Assembly: GCA_045595725.1 (NCBI GenBank)
Contig: JAZOAY010000149.1
Span: 1-9,836, forward strand
Length of the DNA: 9,836 nucleotides
Origin: SIG575 sp045595725
GTDB taxonomy: Bacteria; Bacillota; Clostridia; Oscillospirales; Acutalibacteraceae
Reading direction: 5' to 3'
Below are positions 1 to 6,100 of this stretch, in pieces. The notes beneath the pieces are model-generated. The model was not told the DNA's origin. It saw nothing but the letters and a program-made list of their open reading frames with translations, and did no database searches. Each line of letters starts with the position of its first letter. The first letter of the stretch is position 1. The position numbers and the translations under genes are program-made.

Positions 1-212
1 TCTTCGGTGACCTTACAGGTGACGGCGTTATCGACACATACGATACAGCAAGACTTGCAGCAATCGCAAACTTCGATATTGAAATCGAAGAAGGCTCAGC
101 AGAAGCTATTGCAGCAGATATCGCTGAAAATGACGGTGTTGCAGATACATACGACCTTGCAAAACTTTATCAGGTTGTAAACGGCGATGCAACAATTTCA
201 CAGACAATTTAA
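1..212 (+). CDS. C-terminal end of a dockerin-like repeat protein (partial)
   Basis: Only the last 69 codons are in the window, in the frame starting at base 3 and ending with TAA at 210-212; the start lies to the left. The visible part holds two related segments, GDLTGDGVIDTYDTARL and, about 30 residues later, ENDGVADTYDLAKL. Each looks like the calcium loop plus helix of a type I dockerin. The first loop keeps Asp/Thr/Asp/Asp at loop positions 1, 3, 5 and 12. The second has Ile where the first Asp is expected, so it may bind calcium weakly. Dockerins join secreted enzymes or surface proteins to cohesin scaffoldins; similar terminal repeats also occur on non-cellulosomal proteins of Ruminococcus. 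The catalytic or structural part of this protein is outside the window, so its job cannot be told. The strong hairpin just after the stop closes its transcript. Confidence 0.75.
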   Translation, partial: FGDLTGDGVIDTYDTARLAAIANFDIEIEEGSAEAIAADIAENDGVADTYDLAKLYQVVNGDATISQTI

Positions 213-224
213 GAACCAAACACA

Positions 225-259
225 AGAAGAGACTGTCCCATTGGACAGTCTCTTTTCTT
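225..259 (+). terminator. Rho-independent terminator of the dockerin-like gene
   Basis: A perfect 12-bp stem (227-238 with 243-254, AAGAGACTGTCC against its complement) closes a CATT tetraloop and can be extended by a G-U and an A-U pair to 225-256. The right arm and following bases are T-rich (TCTCTTTTCTT). It begins 12 bases after the stop codon of the upstream gene, the usual place for an intrinsic terminator. Confidence 0.9.
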
Positions 260-286
260 GACTAAATCAGTATTTCGTGATATTAT
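258..286 (+). promoter_or_regulatory. Sigma-A type promoter for the anchored protein gene
   Basis: TTGACT at 258-263 and TATTAT at 281-286 are separated by exactly 17 bases; each differs from the housekeeping consensus at one position. Transcription would begin near 292-294, giving a leader of roughly 22 bases that contains the GGAGG (303-307) ribosome binding site of the next gene. The -35 box starts two bases after the terminator stem, so the two signals are nearly fused. No operator repeat was seen. Confidence 0.75.
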
Positions 287-315
287 TCTGTTAAAATCTA
301 TCGGAGGAAAAAAGC

Positions 316-1305
316 ATGAAAAATATACAAAAGATACTTCTCGCAGTACTTTCACTTGTTTTTGTAGCAGTTGTAATAATCATTGTAGTTGTAAAAACTG
401 ACAAAGATGAAAAAACTACACAACATCAGAATACAACTCAATATACTATTTCAGGAGAAAACGGTAATTCACAGGCAGAGAATAATACGATTTTTTCACA
501 ACAGACCAATCAGAACAATACGCTTAATAACGAAGATGTCATTGAAAACACAATGGCTTCTGATAAGCAGAACAGTTCAGCTTCATCAAATAAAACTGAT
601 ACCAATAGCACTCAGACATCAAAAAAATATGATTTTTCAGATTCTGAAGTTTTAGAATCACAACGTTCTTCTTTTGGTGACACCAAACTCATTTCAGCAA
701 AATATAACGGTGAAAAAATTTATCTCTTTGAAGCAACTGTTGATAACAGAAAGTTTTATTATGAACTCCCCGGTCACTACAATATCGAAAATATTTATTA
801 TGCAAATGTGGATGGATTTTACGGAGATGAAATAATTATACATTCTGATACAAGACAATATGGCATTTATGACAATGTTGTTTTAAAAATAACAAAAGAC
901 GGAATCCTTCCACTCCTGGATAAAGAGCAAATGCTTGATTTTCTGATGAGTTATAACTCAATATTAAAAAAAGACTTTAACGTAGAAATAATAAACTCAT
1001 ACACCGGCATAAAAAAGACTGTCAATGTATATGGAATAAATGAAGAAAATTATGATGAAAGCTATTGGAATTCTGACGGTTCAATTGCAGAAACAGATTT
1101 AAAAGACCGAGTGTGGTTTTATGATTTTTATTATTCTTTTGTCCCAAATGATGTTGATACTGATGGTTTATATGAACTGATATGCTCACAAAAAGCAAGC
1201 CTCGGTGCCTACAATTCCATAATAGGACACACCGTAACAACTCTTAAATACAATATTGAAACAAAAGAATTTGAAGTGATGAAAACTGAATTTTATCCTG
1301 AATAG
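316..1305 (+). CDS. Membrane-anchored extracytoplasmic protein of unknown function
   Basis: I do not recognise a named family. The 329-residue product begins with a short basic stretch and a hydrophobic segment (about residues 8-27) with no lipobox cysteine, so it is probably an uncleaved anchor or signal peptide. Residues 28-105 form a low-complexity linker rich in Ser, Thr, Asn and Gln, typical of a spacer outside the membrane. The remaining part, about 106-329, is a folded domain. It has two stretches resembling VCBS/FG-GAP repeats: NVDGFYGDEIIIHSD (residues 164-178) and NDVDTDGLYELICSQ (278-292). Each is followed by a Tyr/Gly-rich segment and a beta strand. This suggests a beta-propeller-like or calcium-binding fold, but that is inference. 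The start is set by GGAGG at 303-307, eight bases before the ATG. The gene has its own promoter and terminator, so it is monocistronic, and it converges with the minus-strand block. Confidence 0.8.
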   Translation: MKNIQKILLAVLSLVFVAVVIIIVVVKTDKDEKTTQHQNTTQYTISGENGNSQAENNTIFSQQTNQNNTLNNEDVIENTMASDKQNSSASSNKTDTNSTQTSKKYDFSDSEVLESQRSSFGDTKLISAKYNGEKIYLFEATVDNRKFYYELPGHYNIENIYYANVDGFYGDEIIIHSDTRQYGIYDNVVLKITKDGILPLLDKEQMLDFLMSYNSILKKDFNVEIINSYTGIKKTVNVYGINEENYDESYWNSDGSIAETDLKDRVWFYDFYYSFVPNDVDTDGLYELICSQKASLGAYNSIIGHTVTTLKYNIETKEFEVMKTEFYPE

Positions 1306-1317
1306 AAATAAAAATTA

Positions 1318-1355
1318 TCACCTGAAAGTTATTTGAAACTTTCAGGTGAATTTTT
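1318..1355. terminator. Bidirectional intrinsic terminator between converging genes
   Basis: A perfect 13-bp stem (1318-1330 TCACCTGAAAGTT with 1337-1349) closes a six-base loop. On the plus strand it is followed by ATTTTT (1350-1355) and ends the anchored-protein gene 12 bases after its stop. On the minus strand it is followed by TAATTTTTATTT, so it also ends the cdaR-side transcript. The plus-strand T tract overlaps the complement of the cdaR stop codon (1354-1356), so the two genes share very little spacer. Confidence 0.9.
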
Positions 1356-2679
1356 ATGATACTACTACATTTATCGGAATTTCATAAGCGCCATATGCCC
1401 AGCAATTTGCGTTCTGGACAGTAACCTTTGCCATTACAGTATCTCTGCCTGTTTTTCCGTTGTAACCTTTCATATCCACAACAGCATAAACAGCGTCAGC
1501 GTCAAGGTTATTAACCGCATTTTCCGCACCGTAAACTGTTACCCCTTTAATTGTAGATGACACATCAACGAGGGAAACTACACAATTTTTTGGAACATTA
1601 GTAAACGAAATTCTGCTTTTGTCAATGTCAAATTTCTTTGATGATGCCTCAAAAACATTTACAGTAACAGTAATTTCGTCAATTTCATCAAAAACTTTCA
1701 GATTTGTTGAAAAATCATCTTTGCTGAACTTAAATACATTTCTGCCGGCTTTAATTGATGAAAAATCAATTGTTCCCACAGAAATGCTTTCCATTGAAGA
1801 TACAACATCTTCCGCTGCACCTATATTCAATGTTTCAGGGGAAATACTGATACTTTCAATGAAATCCCTGTAATTCTCAGGAGTATTTGAAAACTCAATC
1901 ATAGTGGCAAATTCAGCTTTTTTCAGCACGGGAACAGTTATCACAACAGGCGCCTCATCCTTAAGCTGAACATAGTTGACTTTGTTTCCGTAATTATCAA
2001 CCAAATCAATAACCGCATTGAAATATGCAGTTTTTTCCAAAGATTTTGTCTCATATTTATCTTCGTCACTGACTTTTGCAAAGATATTATCCTTGTCAAT
2101 TCTGTTGACCTGCGTTGCTGCGCCGCACACAGTAACAGTTGTAGAAGAAAGTACAGGACCATCCACATAATAACCCTCAGGTATTAAGTCTTCGGGAATT
2201 TCCTCTGTTTTCAGGTCAATCTGAATTTCCTTGTACGCGTCAAAATAAACTTCTACTTCTTCGCTCGAAAGTGAAATAATTTCATAATCAGCATAAGGAT
2301 CGTTTTTAGTGGGAACAAGTTTCAGAGAATGAGCACCAACTGAATCCACATAGTTGAGATTAGCGGTAACCGTTATATCTTCGGGAGAAATATCCCTTTG
2401 TGTTATTGAATATCTTTTTCCTTTAACCGTTACATCTACTGTATATTCTTTTTCCGTAAACGGTTGCAAATCAAGTTTTTCTGCAGTTGTGTTTTCAAGG
2501 TTTATCTCAACGGGAACATCCTGTATTCTATAAGTTGTTTCCGGACTGAATTCCATAACGACAACTATCCAGATTATAAATGCTGCAATAAACGAGAAAA
2601 CCGCAAGATATCTGTTATTGTAAAACAATTTATGGAAAAACGGAATTTTTCCTGTTTTAGCCTGATTATTTCTTTTCAT
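1354..2679 (-). CDS. cdaR: CdaR (YbbR-domain) regulator of the c-di-AMP cyclase
   Basis: CdaR is a membrane-anchored protein whose extracytoplasmic YbbR repeats modulate the diadenylate cyclase CdaA, with which it forms a complex. The product has a short cytoplasmic N-terminus, one membrane helix (about residues 24-42, ending WIVVVMEFSPE) and then about 390 residues of beta-rich sequence. That part divides into roughly four YbbR-like units of 90-100 residues, as in the Bacillus protein; these unit borders are judged by eye. The start chosen is the ATG at 2679-2677 (MKRNNQAKTG, 441 residues), because a perfect GGAGG (2688-2692) lies eight bases upstream. An in-frame ATG at 2715 would add 12 residues but lies deeper inside cdaA. 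The gene overlaps the end of cdaA by 14 bases and its ribosome binding site is inside cdaA codons, so translation is probably coupled. It is the last gene before the terminator; glmM, the usual third gene of this locus in many Firmicutes, is not here. Confidence 0.93.
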   Translation of the reverse strand: MKRNNQAKTGKIPFFHKLFYNNRYLAVFSFIAAFIIWIVVVMEFSPETTYRIQDVPVEINLENTTAEKLDLQPFTEKEYTVDVTVKGKRYSITQRDISPEDITVTANLNYVDSVGAHSLKLVPTKNDPYADYEIISLSSEEVEVYFDAYKEIQIDLKTEEIPEDLIPEGYYVDGPVLSSTTVTVCGAATQVNRIDKDNIFAKVSDEDKYETKSLEKTAYFNAVIDLVDNYGNKVNYVQLKDEAPVVITVPVLKKAEFATMIEFSNTPENYRDFIESISISPETLNIGAAEDVVSSMESISVGTIDFSSIKAGRNVFKFSKDDFSTNLKVFDEIDEITVTVNVFEASSKKFDIDKSRISFTNVPKNCVVSLVDVSSTIKGVTVYGAENAVNNLDADAVYAVVDMKGYNGKTGRDTVMAKVTVQNANCWAYGAYEIPINVVVS

Positions 2680-3568
2680 CAAACATACCTCCCATTCTGT
2701 TTTTGGTAAATTCAATGAAAGATTCTACAGTACCCTTTTCCTTTTTGTCGCCTGTCAATGCTTTAATAAGAACTTTTTCAAGTTCATCAGGTGTAAGATT
2801 GCGAACAAGATTACCCTTTTCCGCAACGGAAATAATACCGGTCTCCTCACTTGTAACTACAAGAACCGCATCACTTTGCTCACTCATACCGATTGCTGCT
2901 CTGTGACGTGTGCCTAACTCTTTATCCACATTGTTACTCTGTGTCAGAGGAAGAATGCATCCTGCAGCATAAATTCTGCCTTCACGCACAATTGCTGCAC
3001 CGTCATGAAGTGGTGAATTCGGGAAAAACACATTACCGAAAACCTGCTCTTTTGCTGCAGCATCAATAACTGTACCGGTTTTAATGATCTCACCCAAAAG
3101 AGTTTTTCTTTCAAAAACAGTGAGTGAACCTGTTTTACTTTCGCTCATGGTCTCAACAGATTTTACAAACTCAGAAACCGCTGTTTTGATTTTTGCATCT
3201 TCTTCATTATTCTCGCCCTTCACAAAAAACCTTTTCGCAAAACTCTTAAATCCGTTTCTGCCTGCAGTTTCAAGAGCATGTCTGATTTCGGGACTGAAAA
3301 GAATAATAAGAACAAGAATAAGATTAGAGAAAAGAGTTTTGAAAATATATTCACTTGCCTGCATTTCAAGCAACATTATCACACCGAATGCAACAAGAAC
3401 AAGCAAAAGACCTTTTATAAGCTGAAAAGCTCTTGTATCACGAAGAAGTTTAATTGCCTGATATATGATAAATGCAACGAGAAGAATGTCCAGCAAATCC
3501 GTAAATCCGAAGGACAGAAAAACATTCTTCAGTTTTAATGCATAATCTGAAACTGTTTCCAAGAACAT
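2666..3568 (-). CDS. cdaA: Diadenylate cyclase CdaA (c-di-AMP synthase)
   Basis: The enzyme joins two ATP molecules to make cyclic di-AMP, the messenger controlling potassium and osmolyte transport and cell wall balance in Firmicutes. The 300-residue protein has the normal CdaA layout. Three hydrophobic segments (about 24-40, 51-68 and 80-92) place it in the membrane, and a cytoplasmic DAC (DisA_N) domain occupies about 110-270. The two signature motifs are intact: DGA (residues 189-191, in SPLHDGAAIV) and RHR (221-223, in GTRHRAAIG). A GSLTVFER segment (147-154) matches the usual GALIVIER strand. The ATG at 3568 follows AGGAG (3578-3582) with nine bases between. It overlaps cdaR by 14 bases. 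A promoter candidate lies just upstream over the end of the desulfurase gene. No c-di-AMP riboswitch is visible in the short 41-base leader. Confidence 0.97.
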   Translation of the reverse strand: MFLETVSDYALKLKNVFLSFGFTDLLDILLVAFIIYQAIKLLRDTRAFQLIKGLLLVLVAFGVIMLLEMQASEYIFKTLFSNLILVLIILFSPEIRHALETAGRNGFKSFAKRFFVKGENNEEDAKIKTAVSEFVKSVETMSESKTGSLTVFERKTLLGEIIKTGTVIDAAAKEQVFGNVFFPNSPLHDGAAIVREGRIYAAGCILPLTQSNNVDKELGTRHRAAIGMSEQSDAVLVVTSEETGIISVAEKGNLVRNLTPDELEKVLIKALTGDKKEKGTVESFIEFTKNRMGGMFDEKK

Positions 3569-3603
3569 AACTGTTAACTCCTATAATTTTAAAAATCATT
3601 TAT

Positions 3604-3632
3604 ATAATATCATACTTTTTTTGTTTTGGCAA
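3604..3632 (-). promoter_or_regulatory. Promoter candidate for cdaA-cdaR
   Basis: Read on the minus strand, TTGCCA (3632-3627) and TATTAT (3609-3604) are 17 bases apart and each has five of six consensus positions. The -35 box and most of the spacer lie inside the final codons of the cysteine desulfurase gene. Transcription would begin near 3597, about 29 bases before the cdaA start. Because no terminator separates desulfurase from cdaA, read-through from upstream is also possible. AT-rich sequence gives chance matches, so this is a moderate call. Confidence 0.55.
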
Positions 3633-4758
3633 TTTTATTTACACATTTGATTAAATAATCTGCATCATTTTTTGTATTAAACACAGAAAATGACACTCTT
3701 GCAGTACCTTTTGAGGCAGTTTTATAAAAATCATGTGCACAAGGATTACAATGAAATCCGCCTCTTACAGCAATATTTTCATGTGCAAGTAATGATGCAG
3801 TTTCTTCACCTGAAAGATAGCCGATATTAAAGGAAAGAATCGGTACAAACTTTTCTCTTTCATAATTGTTATACACAATTACTTTATCTGAATGAAGAAA
3901 GTTTCTGAAAATCAATTCAGTCAGTTCGCATTCATGACAACGGATATTACTTATTTTTTCATTCTTAACAAATTTTACACCTTCACCAAGTGCAAGTATA
4001 CCGCTTATATTCTGTGTTCCGCTTTCAAACCTGTCAGGTAAAAATGTTGGTTGAAGAAAGTTTTTACTTTCACTCCCCGTTCCGCCTTCCATAAGCGTTT
4101 CGGGATTACAGTTTTCAGACAAAATCAAAATGCCTGTTCCTGCAGGACCGTAAAGACTTTTATGACCCGGCATACATAGACACGAAATATTATCGCGTTT
4201 CATGTCTATATCAATTACACCAGCTGCTTGCGCTGCGTCAACAATAAGAGGGATTTTATATTTTTGTGCCAATTTCCCGATTTTTCTCACAGGCAGAACA
4301 TCACCAAAAACATTTGATGCATAAGTGCAGACAATAAAACTTGTATTCGGTCTTATTTTGCTTTCAAAACTTTTGACAGTTTCTTCATCATTTTCATAAA
4401 CTTTTGCCATGTCAAAATCGAACTCACCTGACATTTTCAGTTTGTTAAGCGGTCTCATTACAGAATTATGCTCAAGACATGATGTCACAGCATGGCCGCC
4501 TTTTTGTGCCAGACCCTTAATTGCAATATTCAAAGCGTGAGTACAGTTGAGTGTAAAAACCACATTTTCCTCACTTTCAGCACCGAACATTTCTGCAAGA
4601 AGTTCACGTACTTTATGAACTTTCAGGGCAGTAACACTACTCATTCTGTAACCGCCTCTACCGGGGTTTGCTCCGTAATAAACAGGAGCATTACACAACA
4701 TCTGACGGACAGAATAAGGTTTCGGATAAGTGGTTGCGCTGTTGTCAAGGTAAATCAT
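3610..4758 (-). CDS. Class V aminotransferase fold cysteine desulfurase
   Basis: A PLP enzyme of the NifS/CsdB family, predicted to take sulfur (or selenium) from cysteine as an enzyme-bound persulfide and leave alanine. Sequence evidence over 382 residues: the N-terminal YLDNSATT (3-10) and YYGANPGRGGYRMS (27-40), His97 in EHNSV, Asp174 in VDAAQAAG, the PLP Lys200 in MPGHKSLYGPAGTG, and RFESGTQN (243-250). The likely catalytic Cys337 sits in VRGGFHCNPCAH (331-342). The sequence fits the group of short desulfurases (the 'EF2568-like' subgroup) better than IscS or SufS; I give no gene symbol because it has no settled name. A second cysteine, Cys340, occupies the loop position that is usually Leu in relatives. 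The start overlaps the DUF3343 stop as ATGA and no clear Shine-Dalgarno sequence precedes it, so translation is probably coupled to the DUF3343 gene, its likely partner. Confidence 0.92.
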   Translation of the reverse strand: MIYLDNSATTYPKPYSVRQMLCNAPVYYGANPGRGGYRMSSVTALKVHKVRELLAEMFGAESEENVVFTLNCTHALNIAIKGLAQKGGHAVTSCLEHNSVMRPLNKLKMSGEFDFDMAKVYENDEETVKSFESKIRPNTSFIVCTYASNVFGDVLPVRKIGKLAQKYKIPLIVDAAQAAGVIDIDMKRDNISCLCMPGHKSLYGPAGTGILILSENCNPETLMEGGTGSESKNFLQPTFLPDRFESGTQNISGILALGEGVKFVKNEKISNIRCHECELTELIFRNFLHSDKVIVYNNYEREKFVPILSFNIGYLSGEETASLLAHENIAVRGGFHCNPCAHDFYKTASKGTARVSFSVFNTKNDADYLIKCVNKIAKTKKV

Positions 4759-4985
4759 AGCCGTTCACGAACTTCGCCCGTACCGAGAAATTTCACATGA
4801 TTTCTTCTGAGAATTTCTTCTGCATGACTTAAATCTCCGTTAATCACAACAGAATAACCGCAACCTTCTTTTTGGTAAGAATTCATGTTTCTTACCACCT
4901 GAGCATAAATACCGTTTGCATTGAGAACATTTTTAACTTTTATCGCATGTGTCACAGAATTCACTTTTATATATGCTCTGCTCAT
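4755..4985 (-). CDS. DUF3343 small protein, putative Se/S carrier
   Basis: A 76-residue cytoplasmic protein that matches the DUF3343 family. The family hallmark is a single conserved Cys in a GCGY segment (residues 42-45 here, in QKEGCGYSVVI) within a small alpha/beta fold. The family has been described as a putative sulfur/selenium carrier and is often encoded beside cysteine desulfurases of the type found next to it here. The shared ATGA (4755-4758) supports a working pair, with the desulfurase passing a persulfide or selenide to the cysteine; that transfer is inference. Start choice: ATG at 4985 with a GAGGTGAT ribosome binding site close upstream. That site lies in the right arm of a long hairpin (4991-5027), suggesting controlled translation. 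No selD or molybdenum hydroxylase gene is nearby, so nothing here decides between S and Se. Confidence 0.82.
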   Translation of the reverse strand: MSRAYIKVNSVTHAIKVKNVLNANGIYAQVVRNMNSYQKEGCGYSVVINGDLSHAEEILRRNHVKFLGTGEVRERL

Positions 4986-4990
4986 TTTAT

Positions 4991-5027
4991 CACCTCATTT
5001 CCATATTACATAATATGAAAAGAGGTA
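4991..5027 (-). promoter_or_regulatory. Hairpin burying the DUF3343 ribosome binding site
   Basis: In the minus-strand RNA, UACCUC (5027-5022) can pair with GAGGUG (4996-4991). The stem continues inward as UUUUCAUAUUA with UAAUAUGGAAA, broken only by one bulged U at 4997 and one U-G pair. That is about 17 pairs around a tiny central loop (5009-5010), where the innermost A-U pair would open. The GAGGUG Shine-Dalgarno of the DUF3343 gene is therefore wholly paired. It lacks a T tract, so it is not an intrinsic terminator. A TATTAT inside it could instead be a -10 box (a poor AGGACA -35 box lies 17 bases before), in which case the left arm would not be in the RNA. Confidence 0.5.
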
Positions 5028-5036
5028 CGTTTTGTC

Positions 5037-5507
5037 CTATTTTTCAATAAGCACTACTGCATGTGCTGAAATACCAAGACCTTCCCCGGTAAAGCCCATT
5101 TTTTCTTCTGTTGTGGCTTTTACGCTTACATCATCAATATCAAGGCCACAGCTTTCAGCAATATTTGCCCTCATTTTGTCAATAAATGGGGCTAGTTTCG
5201 GTCTTTGAGCAATGACCGTTGAATCTATATTAACAATTTTATAACCCTTTTCTGCGAGCTTTTCAACGACAACTTCAAGAAGTTTACGGCTGTCTGCACC
5301 AAGGAAACGGTCATCATTATCGGGAAAAAGTTTTCCTATATCGCCCATTGCTGCTGCACCGAGAAGTGCATCACTTATTGCGTGAAGAAGAACATCAGCA
5401 TCAGAATGACCGAGAAGACCTTTTTCAAATTCAATTTCAACTCCACCGAGAATAAGTTTTCTGTTTTCTGTTAATTTGTGTACATCATATCCGTGACCGA
5501 TTCTCAT
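5037..5507 (-). CDS. ispF: 2-C-methyl-D-erythritol 2,4-cyclodiphosphate synthase
   Basis: IspF cyclises CDP-methylerythritol 2-phosphate, releasing CMP, in the MEP route to isopentenyl diphosphate. The 156-residue length is normal for this trimeric zinc enzyme. Metal ligands are present: Asp8 and His10 in GHGYDVH, and His42 in GHSDADVLLHA (33-43). The substrate-binding segments DIGKLFPD (56-63) and ATTEEKMGFTGEGLGI (131-146) are also intact. The start ATG (5507-5505) overlaps the stop of the Toprim gene as ATGA. An AAGGAGA lies upstream at a rather long distance of about 14 bases, so coupling with the upstream gene probably helps. ispD, which is often adjacent or fused, is absent here. Confidence 0.98.
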   Translation of the reverse strand: MRIGHGYDVHKLTENRKLILGGVEIEFEKGLLGHSDADVLLHAISDALLGAAAMGDIGKLFPDNDDRFLGADSRKLLEVVVEKLAEKGYKIVNIDSTVIAQRPKLAPFIDKMRANIAESCGLDIDDVSVKATTEEKMGFTGEGLGISAHAVVLIEK

Positions 5508-6100
5508 AATGTTTCTTCAATCTCCTTTACAAGTAATTTGTATTCATCTCTCGTCATAAAAACATTGAGCATTTCAACAAGAGCGTTTGTTGAAAGTTTT
5601 GAAGGAAGAGTTGCTTTCTTCAAAAGGATTTGTCTTTTTTCTGTACAATTATTTTTTCCGAAAAAACCGTCTTCGTATAAATCTAATTTAGTTATTGGTT
5701 CAGAATTCTTTTCATCCGTTTCATCAGCAATTACCCCTGCCCTTTCAAGTGCATTTACAATTGCTTCATTTGGCACACCCTCAACACCGAGAAGACCTTC
5801 AGCAGAAACTTCTGATTTTCTTTTTTCTTTGCCTGAAAGTTCAGGAATAAAAGCATGTTTAATGTATTCTTTCTTTATACTTCCGCCAAGAAACGAACGT
5901 ATCATCAGTCCCGCGGAATCGCTGTCCGTGAGAATGAGAATGCCTCTTTTTTCTGCAAGGTTTCTGATAAACTTCTGTTTTTCTTTATCTTTGAAAATTC
6001 CGAAACCGTCTGTCGTAATTATAGGTGCATCAATAATTGATGAAAGTTTAATTTTATCATACTTTCCTTCAACTATGACTGCTTCTTTTATTTTAATCAT
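5504..6100 (-). CDS. rnmV: RNase M5-like Toprim protein (DUF4093 type)
   Basis: RNase M5 trims the 5S rRNA precursor in Firmicutes through a Toprim active site. The 198-residue product begins with a Toprim fold: Glu11 in VIVEGKYDK (9-16 region) and the Asp pair Asp59/Asp61 in LTDSDSAG. These correspond to the E and DxD metal ligands. The middle has the GVEGVPNEAI segment (105-114) typical of the RNase M5 C-terminal part, followed by a helical tail. It differs from Bacillus RNase M5 in EGKYD for EGKDD and TDSDSAG for TDPDFPG, and ksgA, its usual neighbour, is not next to it. So the exact role is less sure than the fold; a related small Toprim nuclease is possible. Start: TAATG junction with holA (one-base overlap), with AAAGGG about 12 bases upstream. 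Confidence 0.78.
   Translation of the reverse strand: MIKIKEAVIVEGKYDKIKLSSIIDAPIITTDGFGIFKDKEKQKFIRNLAEKRGILILTDSDSAGLMIRSFLGGSIKKEYIKHAFIPELSGKEKRKSEVSAEGLLGVEGVPNEAIVNALERAGVIADETDEKNSEPITKLDLYEDGFFGKNNCTEKRQILLKKATLPSKLSTNALVEMLNVFMTRDEYKLLVKEIEETL

Noticed and set aside
2680..2715. Longer cdaR start at 2715 adding 12 residues
   Set aside because: The perfect GGAGG at 2688-2692 lies inside the extra stretch and points to the ATG at 2679; the added residues are cdaA codons read in another frame.
3569..3609. Possible terminator or c-di-AMP riboswitch ahead of cdaA
   Set aside because: The 41-base spacer is AT-rich without a GC stem and far too short for a ydaO-type riboswitch.
4492..4800. 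102-codon plus-strand open frame across the DUF3343/desulfurase junction
   Set aside because: Antisense to the well-conserved N-terminus of the desulfurase; no start signal or recognisable protein features.
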